Below are positions 16,091 through 23,639 of a stretch of DNA of 64,000 nt, piece after piece. The notes beneath the pieces are model-generated. The model did no database searches, was not told the DNA's origin, and saw only the letters and a list, made by a program, of their open reading frames with translations. Where the stretch lies: assembly GCA_951801245.1 (NCBI GenBank), contig CATOMC010000006.1, positions 44,439 through 108,438 on the forward strand, written 5' to 3'. The stretch is from an uncultured Lachnospiraceae bacterium. GTDB taxonomy: Bacteria > Bacillota_A > Clostridia > Lachnospirales > Lachnospiraceae. Positions within the stretch are counted from its first letter, which is position 1, and the number at the start of each line of letters is the position of its first letter. A program made the translations under genes and the position numbers.

Positions 16091-17560
16091 GTGAATAATA
16101 ATAACGGCATACAACAAAGCGAACAAGAACAAAGACAGCAGCAAAGCAGGCAGACGATGACCACGTCCCTGCAGGAAACAATGGAATATATGAAAACACA
16201 TATGTCTCCTGATTCCAGTTTTGATGTGGTCTACCGCGTGATTGAGGTGGGCGGCAGACAGGCCTGTATCTATTTTATAGACGGGTTCTGCAAAGATGAA
16301 CTGATGATGAAGATCCTGCAATATTTTATAGGGCTGACACCGGAGAATATGCCCGAGAGCGCCTATGAGATGTCTAAAAAAGCCACTCCCTATGTGGAGG
16401 TGGACTTAAAGGATAAGTGGGATGACATTTTCTATAATATTTTATCCGGTGTGTTTGCGCTCTTTATTGAGGGATATGACAGATGTGTGCTGATTGATTC
16501 CAGGACATATCCGGCCAGAGGCGTAGAGGAGCCGGATAAGGATAAGACGCTTCGGGGTTCCAAGGATGGATTCGTGGAGACGGTAGTCTTTAATACAGCC
16601 TTGATCAGACGGCGTATCCGAAGCACGGAACTTCGCATGGAGATGATGAATGCGGGAAAAAGTTCCCAGACAGATATCGTACTTTGCTATATGGATCATC
16701 GAGTGGATCATGCTTTTCTGGAAAAGGTGAAGAAAAGAATCAAAGAAATTCAGGTAGATGCGCTGACGATGAATCAGGAGAGCCTGGCAGAATGTCTATA
16801 CCAGCGTAAATGGTTTAATCCCTTTCCGAAGTTTAAGTTTACAGAACGGCCGGACGTTGCGGCGGCTCAGGTGCTGGAAGGAGATATCGTGATTCTGGTG
16901 GATAATTCTCCTTCGGCCATGATTGTACCGACTTCTATTTTTGATATTGTGGAAGAGGCGGATGACTATTATTTCCCGCCCATAACAGGAACTTATCTGA
17001 GGTTGTCAAGATTTATCATTTCGATTCTTACTTATGTTATGACGCCGACTTTTTTGCTTCTCATGCAAAATCCTGACTGGGTGCCGGAATCCTTTCAGTT
17101 TATCATGCTGCAGGAGAAGTCGAATATTCCGCTCATTGCACAGTTTTTGATTCTGGAGCTGGCAATTGACGGCTTGAAGCTTGCGGCGGTGAATACACCT
17201 AATATGCTGAGTACGCCGCTCAGTGTCATGGCGGCGCTTGTGTTGGGAGAGTTCTCTGTCAACAGTGGGTGGTTTAATAGTGAGGTCATGCTATACATGG
17301 CGTTTGTGGCGATCGCGAACTACACACAGCAGAATTATGAATTGGGATATGCCTTGAAATTCATGCGTATCATCAATCTTATTCTGACAGCGATGTTTGA
17401 TCTGTATGGATATATTGCGGCGATTCTCATTTTTGTGGTATCGATTGTCTGCAATAAGACTTTGTCTGATAAGAGTTATATCTATCCGCTCATCCCGTTT
17501 AATTTCAGACAACTGGCCAAACGTCTGCTGCGTCTGCGTCTGCCTGAGGCGAAGCAATAG
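16091..17560 (+). CDS. GerA-family spore germination protein, SpoVAF-like
   Basis: The protein belongs to the GerA A-subunit/SpoVAF family of spore inner-membrane proteins used in germinant response and in dipicolinic acid movement. The 489 residues have a Gln/Asn-rich N-terminus, a soluble domain (about 30-290, with FIDGFCKDELMMK and ALFIEGYDRCVLIDSR), and a C-terminal membrane domain with about five helices from 300 to 470. The start is GTG 16091, with GGAAGGAG eight bases upstream; the open frame continues 5' but has no better start. It stands alone, without gerAB/gerAC or spoVA genes, and its length is close to SpoVAF (493). The GerA-versus-SpoVAF distinction is a judgement. Confidence 0.88.
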   Translation: MNNNNGIQQSEQEQRQQQSRQTMTTSLQETMEYMKTHMSPDSSFDVVYRVIEVGGRQACIYFIDGFCKDELMMKILQYFIGLTPENMPESAYEMSKKATPYVEVDLKDKWDDIFYNILSGVFALFIEGYDRCVLIDSRTYPARGVEEPDKDKTLRGSKDGFVETVVFNTALIRRRIRSTELRMEMMNAGKSSQTDIVLCYMDHRVDHAFLEKVKKRIKEIQVDALTMNQESLAECLYQRKWFNPFPKFKFTERPDVAAAQVLEGDIVILVDNSPSAMIVPTSIFDIVEEADDYYFPPITGTYLRLSRFIISILTYVMTPTFLLLMQNPDWVPESFQFIMLQEKSNIPLIAQFLILELAIDGLKLAAVNTPNMLSTPLSVMAALVLGEFSVNSGWFNSEVMLYMAFVAIANYTQQNYELGYALKFMRIINLILTAMFDLYGYIAAILIFVVSIVCNKTLSDKSYIYPLIPFNFRQLAKRLLRLRLPEAKQ

Positions 17561-17758
17561 CCATGCATGGAAAAATATTAGGTAAAAATGGATTAATTTA
17601 AGTTAATAATAACTAAAATTAATTGCTGCAATTGTGCATGGTTAACGAAAATGAAAAATTCATTACGGGAGTCTTGTTATTTTGCCGGCAAGCTAGTAGA
17701 ATGAAGACAGATTTTCAAAAGAAAGACAGTTTGTGCAGGAATAATGGAAGGAATGATG

Positions 17759-17816
17759 GCAGGAGTTATTTCATAGAGGTTTTGCTTTGCTATAGAATTG
17801 CTATGAAAGCTCCTGC
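17759..17816. repeat. Long imperfect hairpin in the 467-base gap 17561-18027
   Basis: GCAGGA (17759-17764) and TTTCATAG (17769-17776) pair with CTATGAAA (17801-17808) and TCCTGC (17811-17816), with an asymmetric inner loop. The surrounding gap is AT-rich. Its only open frame (17623-17850) lacks a ribosome binding site and family features. Apart from this dyad and the tandem repeat at 17897-17967 I see nothing else in the gap. Confidence 0.4.
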
Positions 17817-17896
17817 AATTTATAAGTTAAATATTGGAATATTTAGCTAATTTGAAGTTAAAATATTAAGCTATATGTAATAAATGTATCATGTGA

Positions 17897-17967
17897 TTTG
17901 GAAGTTACATAAAGACGAACACATAACGTAATTTGGAAAGCGCTATAAAGACGAACACATAACGTAA
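17897..17967. repeat. Two-copy tandem repeat upstream of the sugar operon
   Basis: Two units of 35-36 bases (17897-17931 and 17932-17967) share TTTGGAA at one end and an identical 24-base core (17909-17932 and 17945-17968), with a variable linker of five to six bases between. The copies lie about 100 bases upstream of the SGNH esterase gene, so they probably bind a regulator of that operon. Confidence 0.75.
17935..17948 (+). promoter_or_regulatory. cre-like (CcpA/LacI-family) operator candidate
   Basis: GGAAAGCGCTATAA matches the catabolite-responsive consensus TGWAARCGYTWNCW at 12 of 14 positions and is centred on the palindrome AGCGCT. It sits in the linker between the two tandem repeat cores, ahead of a sugar-degradation operon. 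It could serve CcpA or a local LacI-family regulator not in this window. Confidence 0.45.
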
Positions 17968-18027
17968 TCCACACTTTGGTCAGGCATAAAAAGTATCAAA
18001 ATATAAAAGAAACAGAGGAGACTGCTT

Positions 18028-19164
18028 ATGGGATATGAAATTCAAGCACGAAAGGGCTGGGTTCACAGGGGGAATCTTGGCCGGCTCAAACAGATGATGA
18101 GAAGGGCGGCCAAGGGGGATCGTATGACGATGGCGTTTTTAGGCGGTTCCATCACACAGGGATCGGTGTCCACGAGTTACACGAACTGTTATGCATATCT
18201 GGTATTTGACTGGTTTGTGAAACGGTTTCCACGGACGGCCTTTACCTATATCAATGCAGGTGTGGGCGGCACGACTTCCCAGTTTGGTGCAGCGAGGGTG
18301 GAAGAAGATGTACTGCTGTATAAACCGGATTTTGTGAGTATCGAATTCTCGGTCAATGATGATAATACAGACTTTTATCAGGAGACTTATGAGGGGCTTG
18401 TGCGCAGAATTTATGGAAATGTCTGTGAACCAGCGGTGCTGTTGATCCATAATATCCGTTATGATACGGGGGTGAGCGCGGAAGAAAAACATCGGGAAGT
18501 GGGCGCGCATTATGACTTGCCCAGTGTCAGCATGAAACCTACAATCTATCCTAACGTCGTTTCCGGTGCCATTGAGAACCGTCAGATCACGCCGGATGAC
18601 TTGCATCCGAACACAGACGGACATGCGCTTGTGGCGGAAGTAATCACAGATTTTCTGGATAGAGTCTACATACAGATGTATGAGGAGGAGGCGCCTGGCA
18701 AGATGCCGGAACCGCTCACAGCCAATGCCTATGAGCATGCCAAACGATATCAGAATCATAACAGTCGGCCGGTCTGCAACGGTTTTACAGCGGATACCGC
18801 CTTTAAAAAATACGTCAATGATGCATTTCGCTACGGATTTACGGCTTCGCAAAAAGGTGACAGCATCACCTTTGAGGTGGAAGGGACAGAGATCGCGGTG
18901 CAGTATCGGAAGTCCGTGAATCATCCGGCGCCGGTGGCGGTTGCCGTGGTAGACGGCGAGGAAGAAAGTGCGGTTACGCTGGATGCCAATTTCGACGAGA
19001 CTTGGGGAGACTGTCTCTACATCAGCACCGTGGCACATCATATAGAGGCAGGAAGACATAAGGTGGAGATACGACTTGTGGAAACGCACGAAAATGACGC
19101 GGTGCCGTTTTATCTGGTTTCCGTGATCGCATCGGACGCTTATCATGGGTGGAAGACAGAATAG
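18028..19164 (+). CDS. SGNH/GDSL-family hydrolase, probable carbohydrate acetyl esterase
   Basis: The 378 residues carry the SGNH signature: block I GGSITQGS (nucleophile Ser about 43), the Gly of block II in NAGVGGTTSQFG, Asn in SVNDDN, and the catalytic Asp-His pair in DDLHPNTDGH (about 191-200). A C-terminal beta-sandwich-like domain (about 245-375, with ITFEVEGTEIAVQYR) may bind carbohydrate. There is no signal peptide, so it acts inside the cell. It lies directly ahead of a GH1 glycosidase fused to mannose-6-phosphate isomerase, which suggests it removes acetyl groups from imported oligosaccharides, for example acetylated manno- or gluco-oligosaccharides. The acetyl ester substrate is inference; the fold call is firm. 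Confidence 0.82.
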   Translation: MGYEIQARKGWVHRGNLGRLKQMMRRAAKGDRMTMAFLGGSITQGSVSTSYTNCYAYLVFDWFVKRFPRTAFTYINAGVGGTTSQFGAARVEEDVLLYKPDFVSIEFSVNDDNTDFYQETYEGLVRRIYGNVCEPAVLLIHNIRYDTGVSAEEKHREVGAHYDLPSVSMKPTIYPNVVSGAIENRQITPDDLHPNTDGHALVAEVITDFLDRVYIQMYEEEAPGKMPEPLTANAYEHAKRYQNHNSRPVCNGFTADTAFKKYVNDAFRYGFTASQKGDSITFEVEGTEIAVQYRKSVNHPAPVAVAVVDGEEESAVTLDANFDETWGDCLYISTVAHHIEAGRHKVEIRLVETHENDAVPFYLVSVIASDAYHGWKTE

Positions 19165-19187
19165 CAGTGAGAGAGGATAAAAGAAGG

Positions 19188-21491
19188 ATGTTTCGAGAAG
19201 ATTTTGTATGGGGTGTTGCCAGTAGTTCTTATCAGATAGAAGGACGCGATCCGCAGGATGGTGCGGGGAAGATGATATGGGATACTTTCACGGAAGAAGG
19301 CAGGATTCAAGACGGGACAAATGCCTATATAGCGTGTGACCATATGCACCGCTATCAAGAAGATTATAAGCTGATGCGCCTTCTGGGGGTGAAAGCATAT
19401 CGATTTTCTGTCAGTTGGGCAAGGCTTATGCCGGAGGGAACGGGCAGGGTCAATGAAAAGGCGGTGGCACTTTACCGGGATATGATCAGGGAAATGCAAA
19501 AGAATGGCATTACGCCATATCTTACCATGTATCACTGGGAACTGCCGCAGGCAATTCAGGACAGGGGCGGCTGGCTTAATGAGGAGATTATTGACTGGTT
19601 TGGAGAGTATGCAAGGGCGATCGCTGAGAATTTCTCCGACCTTTGTGAATATTTTATCACACTCAATGAGCCGCAATGTTTCGTGGGACTGGGACATCTG
19701 CATGGTATCCATGCGCCGGGTAAGAAAATGAGTTATCAGGAGACCTTCCAGATTGCCCATAACGCGTTGCGGGCACACGGACAGGCAGTCATCAATCTGC
19801 GCAGATATGCATCCCGCCCGATCCAGGTAGGATATGCGCCCACATGCGGCATGGCCTATCCGGCAACGGATACACCGGAGGATATAGAAGCGGCAAGACA
19901 GGTGCTTTTTTCCTTCTATAACCCGATGGATGACTGGACGTGGAATGTGGCGTGGTTCTCGGATCCGGTATTTCTGGGCAAGTATCCAGAGGAAGGACTT
20001 TCCAGGTTTGCGCAATACCTGCCGGACATAACGAAAGAAGATATGAAATTAATCTCACAGCCACTGGACTTTATGGGACAGAATATTTATAATGGTTATA
20101 TCATCCGTGCAGGAAAAGACGGAGCACCGGAGTTTGTGGACAGACCGGCAGGATTTCCCAAAACAGCGGCGGGATGGCCTGTGACTCCGCAATGTCTCTA
20201 CTGGGGCGTGAAATTCCTCTACGAGAGATATCAACTGCCCCTTTATATCACGGAAAATGGCATGTCCTGCCATGATATCCTGTCAAAAGACGGGAGAGTA
20301 CATGATCCCAACCGGATTACATTCCTGGATTCTTATCTTTCTGCCTTACAGAAAGCCAGTGATGACGGTGTTGATGTAAGAGGATATTTCCTGTGGACGT
20401 TTCTGGACAATTTTGAATGGGACAAAGGATATCATGAACGGTTTGGCATCGTGTATGTGGATTTTAAGACCCAGAAGCGAATCGTAAAAGATTCGGCTTA
20501 CTGGTATCAAAAAGTAATGGAGACGAATGGCGCTATGTTATCAATCAATGAACAAGAAAGACCAATTTTATTCTTGAATCCGGTATTCAAACAGATGATC
20601 TGGGGCGGCAGCCGTCTGGGAAGCGACTGGCCTTATCAGATTCCGGGAGACAATACCGGAGAGTGCTGGGCGGTCAGCGCCCATCCCAATGGGGATTGTA
20701 CGATCCGAGAAGGGATTTACGAAGGATGCACGTTATCACAATTATGGGACAAACATCCGGAACTGTTCGGTGAGACCGGGTTTGACCGGTTCCCGCTTCT
20801 GACCAAGATTATTGATGCGAAGGCAGACCTGAGTATTCAGGTGCACCCGGATGACGCTTATGCCAAGGTGCATGAGAACGGCTCTTTCGGTAAGACGGAA
20901 TGCTGGTATATTCTGGATTGCGAAGAAGATTCTACGCTGGTGATCGGGCATCACGCGAAGGACAGACAGGAACTGGAGGATATGATCCGTCAGGGAAGAT
21001 GGAGTGAGTTTATCCGGGAGATTCCAGTCAGCAAAGGAGATTTTATCCAGATCGATCCGGGTACCGTACATGCGATTAAAGGCGGTATCATGCTGTTGGA
21101 GACACAGCAGAACAGCGATATTACATATCGCGTCTATGATTATGACAGGCTCACTGATGGTAAGCCCAGGCAGCTCCATGTGGCACAGAGTATTGATGTG
21201 ATCACAGTACCGGCCAAGTCTGCCAAAGAAAGTGTGATGCAGGCAAAAGACCTGCCGAAGGATCAGATGAATCTGTTGATTTCCTGTGACTACTATAAAG
21301 TCTGGAAGCTGGATGTGACCAGTCAGGTTTCCTTTGAACAGGAATACCCGTTCCTGATCATGAGCGTGACAGAAGGGGAAGGACTGCTTGGCGGACAGAT
21401 GATACAAAAGGGTGATCACCTGATCCTGCCATGCGGCTATGGAACGGTGGAATTACAAGGCACGATGGAGATCATTGCATCTACCGTCTGA
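19188..21491 (+). CDS. Fusion protein: GH1 beta-glycosidase plus mannose-6-phosphate isomerase (class I)
   Basis: One uninterrupted frame encodes two whole enzymes. Residues 1-about 449 are a family GH1 glycosidase: FVWGVASSSYQIEG at the N-terminus, acid/base Glu in TLNEPQCF, nucleophile Glu in YITENGMS, and FLDNFEWDKGYHERFG, the pattern of enzymes acting on unphosphorylated sugars. Residues about 450-767 are a complete ManA-type isomerase: FLNPVFKQMIWGGSRLG, the zinc site QVHPDD with later GKTECWYIL and GTVHAIKGG, about 318 residues as in stand-alone ManA. The join is at an internal ATG (20535) preceded by GGAGA. The start at 19188 gives the usual GH1 opening; upstream in-frame starts (19149, overlapping the esterase gene; GTG 19167) are possible. 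ManA interconverts mannose-6-P and fructose-6-P, which hints that the GH1 part frees mannose, perhaps from beta-mannosides. Confidence 0.88.
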   Translation: MFREDFVWGVASSSYQIEGRDPQDGAGKMIWDTFTEEGRIQDGTNAYIACDHMHRYQEDYKLMRLLGVKAYRFSVSWARLMPEGTGRVNEKAVALYRDMIREMQKNGITPYLTMYHWELPQAIQDRGGWLNEEIIDWFGEYARAIAENFSDLCEYFITLNEPQCFVGLGHLHGIHAPGKKMSYQETFQIAHNALRAHGQAVINLRRYASRPIQVGYAPTCGMAYPATDTPEDIEAARQVLFSFYNPMDDWTWNVAWFSDPVFLGKYPEEGLSRFAQYLPDITKEDMKLISQPLDFMGQNIYNGYIIRAGKDGAPEFVDRPAGFPKTAAGWPVTPQCLYWGVKFLYERYQLPLYITENGMSCHDILSKDGRVHDPNRITFLDSYLSALQKASDDGVDVRGYFLWTFLDNFEWDKGYHERFGIVYVDFKTQKRIVKDSAYWYQKVMETNGAMLSINEQERPILFLNPVFKQMIWGGSRLGSDWPYQIPGDNTGECWAVSAHPNGDCTIREGIYEGCTLSQLWDKHPELFGETGFDRFPLLTKIIDAKADLSIQVHPDDAYAKVHENGSFGKTECWYILDCEEDSTLVIGHHAKDRQELEDMIRQGRWSEFIREIPVSKGDFIQIDPGTVHAIKGGIMLLETQQNSDITYRVYDYDRLTDGKPRQLHVAQSIDVITVPAKSAKESVMQAKDLPKDQMNLLISCDYYKVWKLDVTSQVSFEQEYPFLIMSVTEGEGLLGGQMIQKGDHLILPCGYGTVELQGTMEIIASTV

Positions 21492-21519
21492 ACGGATGCG
21501 GGATTGCTCTAATAGAAAC

Positions 21520-21548
21520 AAAAAGACACTGTTTTACGGTGTCTTTTT
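21520..21548. terminator. Bidirectional terminator between the sugar operon and the MATE gene
   Basis: AAAAAGACAC (21520-21529) and GTGTCTTTTT (21539-21548) form a 10-bp stem with A and T tracts at its two ends, so it can act on both convergent transcripts. The MATE gene stop codon (21534) lies within it. Confidence 0.85.
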
Positions 21549-22910
21549 GTTGTGTTCGAACCCGTGTACCCAGTCAGCTTTCAGGAAATAAATAAGAAAG
21601 ACAATAGAACTTAAACTCCAGGTCAGCGGATAGGCCCAGAAGATGACATTGATCACCGGATGGAAGTGCACCGCGATGGTGATGTAGCTGACTCTGACGA
21701 TGCACCAGAAACAGAGCATGGTAAACATAGGCACGGCAGCTTTCCCGGCACCTCTTAAGATACCCGCAATGCAGTGGGAGAACGAGAGAAGGAAATAGAA
21801 AAGGGTGGTGATTCTCGCATGCGTGGTGCCGTAGGCGATGACTTCCGGAGTACGGTTGAAGGCCGCGATCAGGGCAGGGATCGTAAAGTAAATAAAGATA
21901 CCCACAATTTCTGCCATGATAACAGAACACAGAATCCCGAACCGGGCGCCCTTTTTGGCTCTGTCGTACTGCCTGGCACCGAGATTCTGGCTGATGAAAG
22001 TGGTAAGCGCCATGGCGAAACAGGTGATGGGCAGGAAACCGAAACCTTCTATTTTGGAATAGGCGCCGCTTCCGGCCACGGCCATTTTACCGAATTTATT
22101 AATGTTGGACTGTACCACCACATTCGCCAGGGCGATGATAGAGTTCTGGAAGCCGGCCGGCAGTCCGTTGGCGATGATTTGCTTTAACATGGGCAGATCG
22201 AAACGGATGTGGCTTAGACAGACCCGGTATTCTTCCGGGCTTTTGCGCGTGAGGCGGAAAAGACATAAAAAGGCACTGAGAAACTGCGAAAGGATCGTGG
22301 CAACCGCGGCGGAACCCACGCCCATTCTCAACACAGCCACAAATAACAGATCTAGCAGCACATTGATGACAGACGAAATGATTAAATAAATCAACGGATT
22401 GCGGCTGTCACCGATGGACTGCAAAATTCCCACGAAGACATTGTACATGACAAAGGACAAAGAACCTATAAAATAAATCCTGAAATAAACGGTGGATTCA
22501 GGAAGTACATCTGCGGGCGTTCCCATCCATATCAGAATCCGGGAGGTGAGCAGTGTCCCGAATACGGTCAGAAAAAGACCGGAGGCCAGTCCGAAAGCCA
22601 CCGTGGTATGCACGGCCTTTTTCACTTCTGTATAATCCCGTGCGCCGAAATATCTGGCGATCACCACGCCGGCACCCACAGAGATGCCCTGAAAGAATCC
22701 AACCATAAGGAAGATCAGATTTCCGGAAGAGGAAACCGCGGCAAGTGCGTTGCTGCCAAGAAAATTCCCGACAATCAGGGAATCCGCCGTATTATAGAGC
22801 TGCTGGAAAAGATTGCCTACAAAGAGCGGCAGGGCAAAAGCGGTGATCTGTTTCCAGATGCAGCCTTCTGTCAAAAGAGTGGTTTTGGAAGGTTTATTGT
22901 CTGTGTGCAT
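21534..22910 (-). CDS. MATE family efflux transporter
   Basis: The 458 residues have twelve predicted membrane helices arranged as two six-helix halves, with the typical MATE openings FALPLFVGNLFQQLYNTADSLIVG (about 26-49; quoted in two overlapping parts: FALPLFVGNLFQQ and NTADSLIVG) and, in the second half, GLPAGFQNSIIALANVVVQ. Members export cationic drugs or metabolites using Na+ or H+ gradients. The start at 22910 (MHTDNKPSKTT) has GGAG seven bases upstream; an open frame extends 50 codons further 5' but looks non-coding. A perfect palindrome at 23008-23026 lies upstream and may be an operator. The substrate is unknown. Confidence 0.9.
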   Translation of the reverse strand: MHTDNKPSKTTLLTEGCIWKQITAFALPLFVGNLFQQLYNTADSLIVGNFLGSNALAAVSSSGNLIFLMVGFFQGISVGAGVVIARYFGARDYTEVKKAVHTTVAFGLASGLFLTVFGTLLTSRILIWMGTPADVLPESTVYFRIYFIGSLSFVMYNVFVGILQSIGDSRNPLIYLIISSVINVLLDLLFVAVLRMGVGSAAVATILSQFLSAFLCLFRLTRKSPEEYRVCLSHIRFDLPMLKQIIANGLPAGFQNSIIALANVVVQSNINKFGKMAVAGSGAYSKIEGFGFLPITCFAMALTTFISQNLGARQYDRAKKGARFGILCSVIMAEIVGIFIYFTIPALIAAFNRTPEVIAYGTTHARITTLFYFLLSFSHCIAGILRGAGKAAVPMFTMLCFWCIVRVSYITIAVHFHPVINVIFWAYPLTWSLSSIVFLIYFLKADWVHGFEHNKKTP

Positions 22911-23007
22911 GGTTTTTCTCCGATCTAATACTTTCCTTACGGATGGCAGCATGATATGATAAATGCAGGTTGTCTTTGCAAAACGTTTAAAAGCTGTAAA
23001 AGCAAAA

Positions 23008-23026
23008 TGTCTACCATTGGTAGACA
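23008..23026. promoter_or_regulatory. Perfect 9-bp palindrome upstream of the MATE gene
   Basis: TGTCTACCA-T-TGGTAGACA is a perfect inverted repeat with a one-base centre, about 100 bases upstream of the MATE start codon. Such sites are typical of TetR, MarR or MerR operators controlling efflux pumps. No such regulator gene is adjacent, so the protein that binds here is unknown. Confidence 0.5.
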
Positions 23027-23068
23027 CAAAAAAGGCAAATTTATTGTAAGATATTGTCACTGGCAGGA

Positions 23069-23506
23069 TTACTCTTTTGCGGTATCCAACACAGCAAAAT
23101 GATGGTCAAACAGCAGTCCGTTTACATCCAGTATAGACATTTTATGCTGCAGGGCGAACAAGATCAGGGCATCGCGTTCATCTCTTGCGTATAATTCTCT
23201 GTTGCAGGAAAGCTTTAGCATTTTCTGTGTTTCTTCATCAGATAAATTCATGCCGAAAGCCAGGGCAATCAGTTTATCACGAGAAGGTACTTTTTGACCG
23301 GCAAAAATCCTGTAGACATAGGCTCTGCCGAGGAGTGAACCGCGTATCACATCTGCTCTGCAGAGTCCTTTTTGGGTGAGCAGCGTGTGGAGATGTTCTG
23401 AGAGACTGACATTTACAAACTGATTTTTGTTTGACACAAGATAATCTTCGATGTCCGTTACGATTTTGATCTCATGATTTAATTCAGCGGTTGACTTATA
23501 GTTCAT
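23069..23506 (-). CDS. Small HTH-like protein divergent from a Ser/Thr kinase
   Basis: The 145 residues have a central segment (about 36-90) with the rhythm of a Cro/cI-type HTH: LSEHLHTLLTQKGLCRADVIRGS, split as LSEHLHTLLTQKG and LCRADVIRGSLLGRAYVYRIF, then KVPSRDKLIALAFGMNLSDEETQ. The rest (NRELYARDERDALILFALQHKM) is helical. Proteins of this kind recur beside Ser/Thr kinase genes in Lachnospiraceae. It is transcribed away from the kinase gene with a strong promoter at 23534-23562. Whether it binds DNA or is a kinase partner is unknown. Confidence 0.7.
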   Translation of the reverse strand: MNYKSTAELNHEIKIVTDIEDYLVSNKNQFVNVSLSEHLHTLLTQKGLCRADVIRGSLLGRAYVYRIFAGQKVPSRDKLIALAFGMNLSDEETQKMLKLSCNRELYARDERDALILFALQHKMSILDVNGLLFDHHFAVLDTAKE

Positions 23507-23533
23507 GTTCTGTTTTGCCTTTCTTTTTTACTT

Positions 23534-23562
23534 ATTATAGCTGTTTTGTCAGAAGGTGACAA
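23534..23562 (-). promoter_or_regulatory. Sigma-A promoter of the small HTH gene
   Basis: On the minus strand TTGTCA (23557-23562), a 17-base spacer and TATAAT (23534-23539) lie 28 bases upstream of the start codon. Confidence 0.75.
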
Positions 23563-23639
23563 CTTCTTTAGGAAAGAATTTGAACACAACTATGTGAGAT
23601 GATAAAAAGATATATTATACCGAAAGGAAACTGGGAAAG

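Noticed and set aside
15326..16321. Long minus-strand open frame opposite nrdG, dut and the germination gene
   Set aside because: It is antisense to three well-supported genes with clear family matches, and its own translation has no domain.
17623..17850. 75-codon open frame in the gap before the sugar operon
   Set aside because: No ribosome binding site, odd composition, and it runs through the imperfect hairpin at 17759-17816.
17897..17967. Could the 36-bp repeats be a CRISPR array?
   Set aside because: Only two units, in tandem with a linker of five to six bases instead of spacers, and no cas genes. They look like operator repeats.
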